The notes under the pieces are model-generated. The model was not told where the DNA came from. It was given only the letters and a program-made list of their open reading frames with translations, and made no database searches. The translations under genes and the position numbers were made by a program. From contig CM067064.1 of the NCBI GenBank assembly GCA_033980235.1, forward strand, positions 30,698,170 to 30,762,169: a stretch of DNA of 64,000 nt, in the 5' to 3' direction. Positions 60,615-64,000 of this stretch are shown here, one piece after another; position 1 is the first letter of the stretch, and each line of letters begins with the position of its first letter. The DNA is from Diadema setosum. Lineage: Eukaryota; Echinodermata; Echinoidea; Diadematoida; Diadematidae.

Positions 60615-61466
60615 GGGGTCCACTTAGGTAAGGTTTGTAATTTTCTCCCTGTAGTACACAAGAGAAGATTGACGCTCACCTCGATCAAGAGAAGCCGCAG
60701 AGGTCACGTTTGTTTGATAAGTAAAAATCTTTTGCCGTCATAAAGATCTAAATTGTCACAAAACTCGATACCTTTCTTAGTATCTGTCGTGATAACAACA
60801 TGGTATGTCTACTGCAGATCCGTTTTCGCGGTTGTTCTTTTTTTTTCTCTTCCAACTCTGAGGATGACTTCTTTTTGAATTTTATTTCTTCCGCGTCTGG
60901 AAACACAACAGACAAGAAAAAAAAAATCACCCTCGCTCTTGGGATAGCCGGCTAGTATGTCGCCGTTGGCTCTCTCCGTCGAAGATTGCAGCTAATCTCT
61001 AAGGGCGATATCACCCGCCAAATAGGTCGTTTCCAAGAAGCCAGGCGACGGACAAGTGAAATAGACGCGGGATAAGGCAGTAATCAAACAACCCTTCGGG
61101 GAATTGGAGGGACTGAACATCTTTACCCACGCCTAAATATAGTTTTTTATACGTCAAGCAACCTGCACAACTTTTTGTTATGTATTTTGATTCTTTTTTA
61201 TTTCTCTTCCTCCAAACAGAGACTGACGAGAGCCCTACTGTATTTTGTTGATACTCTTAAAAAAAAGAAGACTGCCATCGCTAAGAAAGCGTATAATGCC
61301 AATAAATTGCTATTTTTTTATCGCATCTTCATTCATTGAAATAAGTGTATATTGATGCCCTTTTGTTTTCTACTTCTACTGGTTCTTTTTCTCCTTCTTC
61401 CGGGGGTAATCTACCTCCTTCATAATCCTGAATATTCTTGCAGATGTCAGCCATGTTCTTGTGTGT
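60615..61466. other. Intergenic, no gene seen
   Basis: No gene or element recognised; the CpG content rises slightly at 60950-61060. Confidence 0.5.
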
Positions 61467-61469
61467 TTG

Positions 61470-61503
<34 letters not shown>
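61467..61503 (+). repeat. (GT)n microsatellite
   Basis: About 17 GT units. Confidence 0.95.
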
Positions 61504-61506
<3 letters not shown>

Positions 61507-61797
61507 ATTTGTTTGTATGTTTGTTTCATTTCCATCTGAAAAGATGGCTGGATAGCCCATATTCAGCATTCAGCTGCAATAGCTGGTCTTCCATGGGGTT
61601 CAGTTGGATGTAAAGCGGGACCCCTTCACCGGACTATTTTTTTTTTTCGGTGGTCAAACATTGCTGATTTTATATTGTGTGCATATATTCAAGATGAATA
61701 TTTTGTCATGGGAAATTATAGAAATCAGATAAAGATTATTGAAAAACAACAACAAAAGTGTTGAACCCATTTTACCATAGATTTCATCCTGCGTTTT

Positions 61798-62191
61798 CAG
61801 AGCTACCAAGTCTCACGCATTCTGCGTGAGATTCAAGCATTTAGGGTCCGTCTCACGATCTCACGCAGGGCACCCATTTTTTCTCACGCATCGGATGAAG
61901 TCTGCAATTTGGGCCAAAAATAAGGAGCATAGCTCAAAGGATTCAAGTGAAAGTTGCAATTGAAGGTGTATTTCCCTTTTGTCTTTCAAAATATGTAAAA
62001 ATAGCTACTTAACTAGTTAAGTATGCACCTGATCGCACTATTAAGAGCTAAAAATTGAAAAGGCTCCCTACTGTGGGAGGCCACAGGGGGAAAAACCCCT
62101 CCCACACCCTCGCTCGCGCACACATTCGCGCGCCGAGATGCAGAGTCATGAAAATCTCACTCATAAACATTTTTTGAACTTGGCATCCCTG
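61798..62191. mobile_element. CAGAG-ended MITE with 6-bp target duplication
   Basis: The left end CAGAGCTACCAAG and inverted right end CAGGGATGCCAAG match at 10 of 13 positions. The direct repeat CGTTTT flanks both ends (61792-61797 and 62192-62197). The interior repeats TCTCACGCA. Same terminal style and duplication length as the element in LIG1 intron 9. Confidence 0.75.
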
Positions 62192-62204
62192 CGTTTTAAG
62201 AGAG

Positions 62205-62398
62205 AAGTGAAGTGAGCTCTCCTGTTACGCACGGGACCGTTGCCGGTTTGAAGTCTTCTCCAAAAGACTTGGCAACGGGGTTAAAGTGCCTTGCAAAATG
62301 GTACCACTACTGGGCTGGGATTCGAACCTCATACTTGCAAGAATGGAAGCCCACGATCTTATCCACGTGACCTTAACCACTCTGCCACGGAAGCTCCA
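62205..62398 (-). repeat. tRNA-derived SINE
   Basis: On the - strand: A-box TGGCAGAGTGGTTAAGG, then TTCCATTCTTGCAA and B-box GGTTCGAATCC. A non-tRNA body follows (GGCACTTTAACCCC, GTTGCCAAGTCTTTTGGAG, GGTCCCGTGCGTAAC). The tRNA part resembles the tRNA-Gly(UCC)-like gene at 39724-39795, including the TTCCAT loop. Confidence 0.7.
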
Positions 62399-62399
62399 A

Positions 62400-62988
62400 A
62401 TGCAAGCAGCATTTGAGACTGCACATAATGAAATTGGAAGAAGAACATTTTCATTACATTTCGAATTGACGTAATCACAATTCTGACAGTATATACATGA
62501 AGGTGTAAGGTGGTTTTGCACAACATGCCGTGCACATACACGTGTAAAATCGCTCAACAAAGTTGGCCAGATATCACTATACGGGTGGCATGTCTTGTTC
62601 ATGTTTCTGTTGAGGATCTGCTGACAGCAGCAGAGATAAAATATTACGATCCCCCTTATTTTTTTCGTCGCAATAGCTTGAAAAAAAAATTGAGGTGGAC
62701 AGATGGACGAAACCCTCATCAACGATTGATATAATAAAGATGTGACGTCAGTCATCGATCTTTTTTTTCCCCGGCAAGTGTCAATCGAAAAAGCATGCAC
62801 CATATAGACACACATCAGACGTGCTCGCGTACACACAGACATATAAACACACTGACACAAGCAGAAATACACACACACAACATGATTGATACAAAGATAG
62901 AGCGCGGGAAAGACATTCAGACTGACAAGGGTATAATCTCACACAGAATAGATTTACAGATATTATATTACATTATTTTGAAATAGGA

Positions 62989-62993
<5 letters not shown>
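62400..62993. other. Intergenic, no gene seen
   Basis: No gene recognised. A long - strand open frame spanning 62225-62878 crosses the SINE and has no domain. Confidence 0.5.
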
Positions 62994-63032
<39 letters not shown>

Positions 63033-63129
63033 CTATTAATTGTTGTGACTTTGTTGACGATGTTTGTTTGTTTGTTTGGTAAATAAATCTCATTTCATTT
63101 CATTTCATTTCATAATTATATAAATATAC

Positions 63130-63180
<51 letters not shown>

Positions 63181-63248
63181 ACATGTTCATTTGTGACTTT
63201 ACTTGTGAAATATAGCAAGCACACACACACACACACACACACACACAA
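62994..63248 (+). repeat. Cluster of (TA)n, (TTTCA)n, (TA)n(TG)n and (CA)n tracts
   Basis: TA tract (62994-63030), TTTG and TTTCA units (63061-63112; an inverted LINE-type GAAAT tail is possible), TA/TG tract (63131-63180), CA tract (63221-63247). Confidence 0.9.
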
Positions 63249-64000
63249 GTGCAAAGTACGACACTGTACAGAGTATTATCATTTTGTTCCTGCCACATGT
63301 GGTTTGTAATAGGTTGTTGTTATCATTATGGGGAAAAACGGAGCTAAACCCTGTTAAGAAATAATTTGCCCTAGACAATACTGAGATCAAATCAAGAGAT
63401 ATCATAAGCAAATCAACGCCGTTACTGTTTAAACTTAATACTAATAAAGTGTCTCCATGAGGGGGCTCATAGGTAGACGAAGAGGGAAAAATAATAGAAA
63501 AGAAAGAAATATTTCCACTTGGGAGCTCATAATAACAAAACAGAACAAATAGATACGATTATGAAACAGTCTCCACATGTGTCTTTTATTATCAAAATAT
63601 GGTATTCGCATGTGGAGTGTGTTATGGTGCGATGTGGCACTCACGTCACTATGATATTAGAGCTAGATTCATATCATTCTCAGGGACACCTGAGAATTGC
63701 ATACCAAGAATATCTGTCTTTTTGAAATGAACGACATGTTACATGGCATGACATGTTTTCTACTCCTACTTTCCCATTTTACTCAACGCCACACTTCTAC
63801 CGGATGTTAGCAAGTATTTTTTTCTTCTCCTCTCAGAAAGACAAAAATATGGACATAATATAGACGCACATAAATGCTTATGCACACAAGAACACACACA
63901 AACACACACACACATAAGCACATACAGCAAAATAATCATATTATATAAACATGTTTTGGTTGGAGATAACAACGCTGTTATGACGGATCTTTTTAAGGGA
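63249..64000. other. Intergenic, no gene seen
   Basis: AT-rich sequence with a small CA patch (63890-63915); nothing recognised to the window end. Confidence 0.5.

Noticed and set aside
62225..62878. 217-codon - strand open frame
   Set aside because: It runs through a tRNA-derived SINE and a CA-rich flank; no domain and repeat-like composition.

Overview
This is animal nuclear DNA. Intron-split genes with GT-AG junctions, many simple repeats, tRNA-derived SINEs and miniature inverted-repeat transposons rule out a prokaryote or organelle. The protein families are conserved across animals. The repeat style (TTAA-flanked palindromic MITEs, abundant CA/TA/GA microsatellites, dispersed 'taacgttag' and 'aggcctac' words) looks like a marine invertebrate deuterostome, most likely an echinoderm such as a sea urchin. 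The species is an inference, not proven.

Layout. The window holds two confident protein-coding genes. (1) DNA ligase 1 lies on the + strand. Its 22 coding exons run from 1457 to 20692; every junction is GT-AG and phase-consistent, giving a 995-residue protein. It starts with a PCNA-binding box (Q4-R-S-I-T-S-F-F11), then a long charged tail, the DNA-binding domain, the adenylation domain with catalytic Lys645, and the OB-fold. An E2F-type promoter word sits about 260 bp upstream of the start codon. The introns carry MITEs (introns 3, 9, 13, 16, 21), a tRNA-like SINE (intron 10), a 350-bp CAT-repeat tract (intron 7) and local duplications (intron 15). (2) A Tob/BTG anti-proliferative gene lies on the - strand, with one coding exon (47963 down to 47004, 319 residues). 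A splice acceptor four bases before its ATG shows that the 5' UTR is spliced. A candidate 5' UTR exon and promoter lie near 51823-52060.

Between and beyond these genes (about 22.8-46 kb and 52-64 kb) I see no convincing protein gene. There is a tRNA gene with a Gly(UCC) anticodon on an unusual body (39724-39795, - strand), SINEs, several foldback/MITE elements, candidate LINE 3' ends, many microsatellites and several CpG/CRE/E2F-bearing patches that look like promoters or enhancers.

How the genes relate. Ligase 1 seals Okazaki fragments in S phase, and Tob proteins restrain proliferation by recruiting the CCR4-NOT deadenylase. They are about 26 kb apart on opposite strands, with their 3' ends facing each other. 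A near-perfect CTCF motif lies in the ligase 3' region. No operon-like or other direct link is seen.

The most interesting signals are: a MITE family present in two ligase introns, one copy split by a LINE-like insertion; four TTAA-bounded element families; two CAGRG-ended elements with 6-bp target duplications; a tRNA-Gly(UCC)-like gene and a SINE apparently made from the same tRNA body; and tandem 10-bp-spaced CRE half-sites at 29.7 kb. I found no clearly new multi-gene system.
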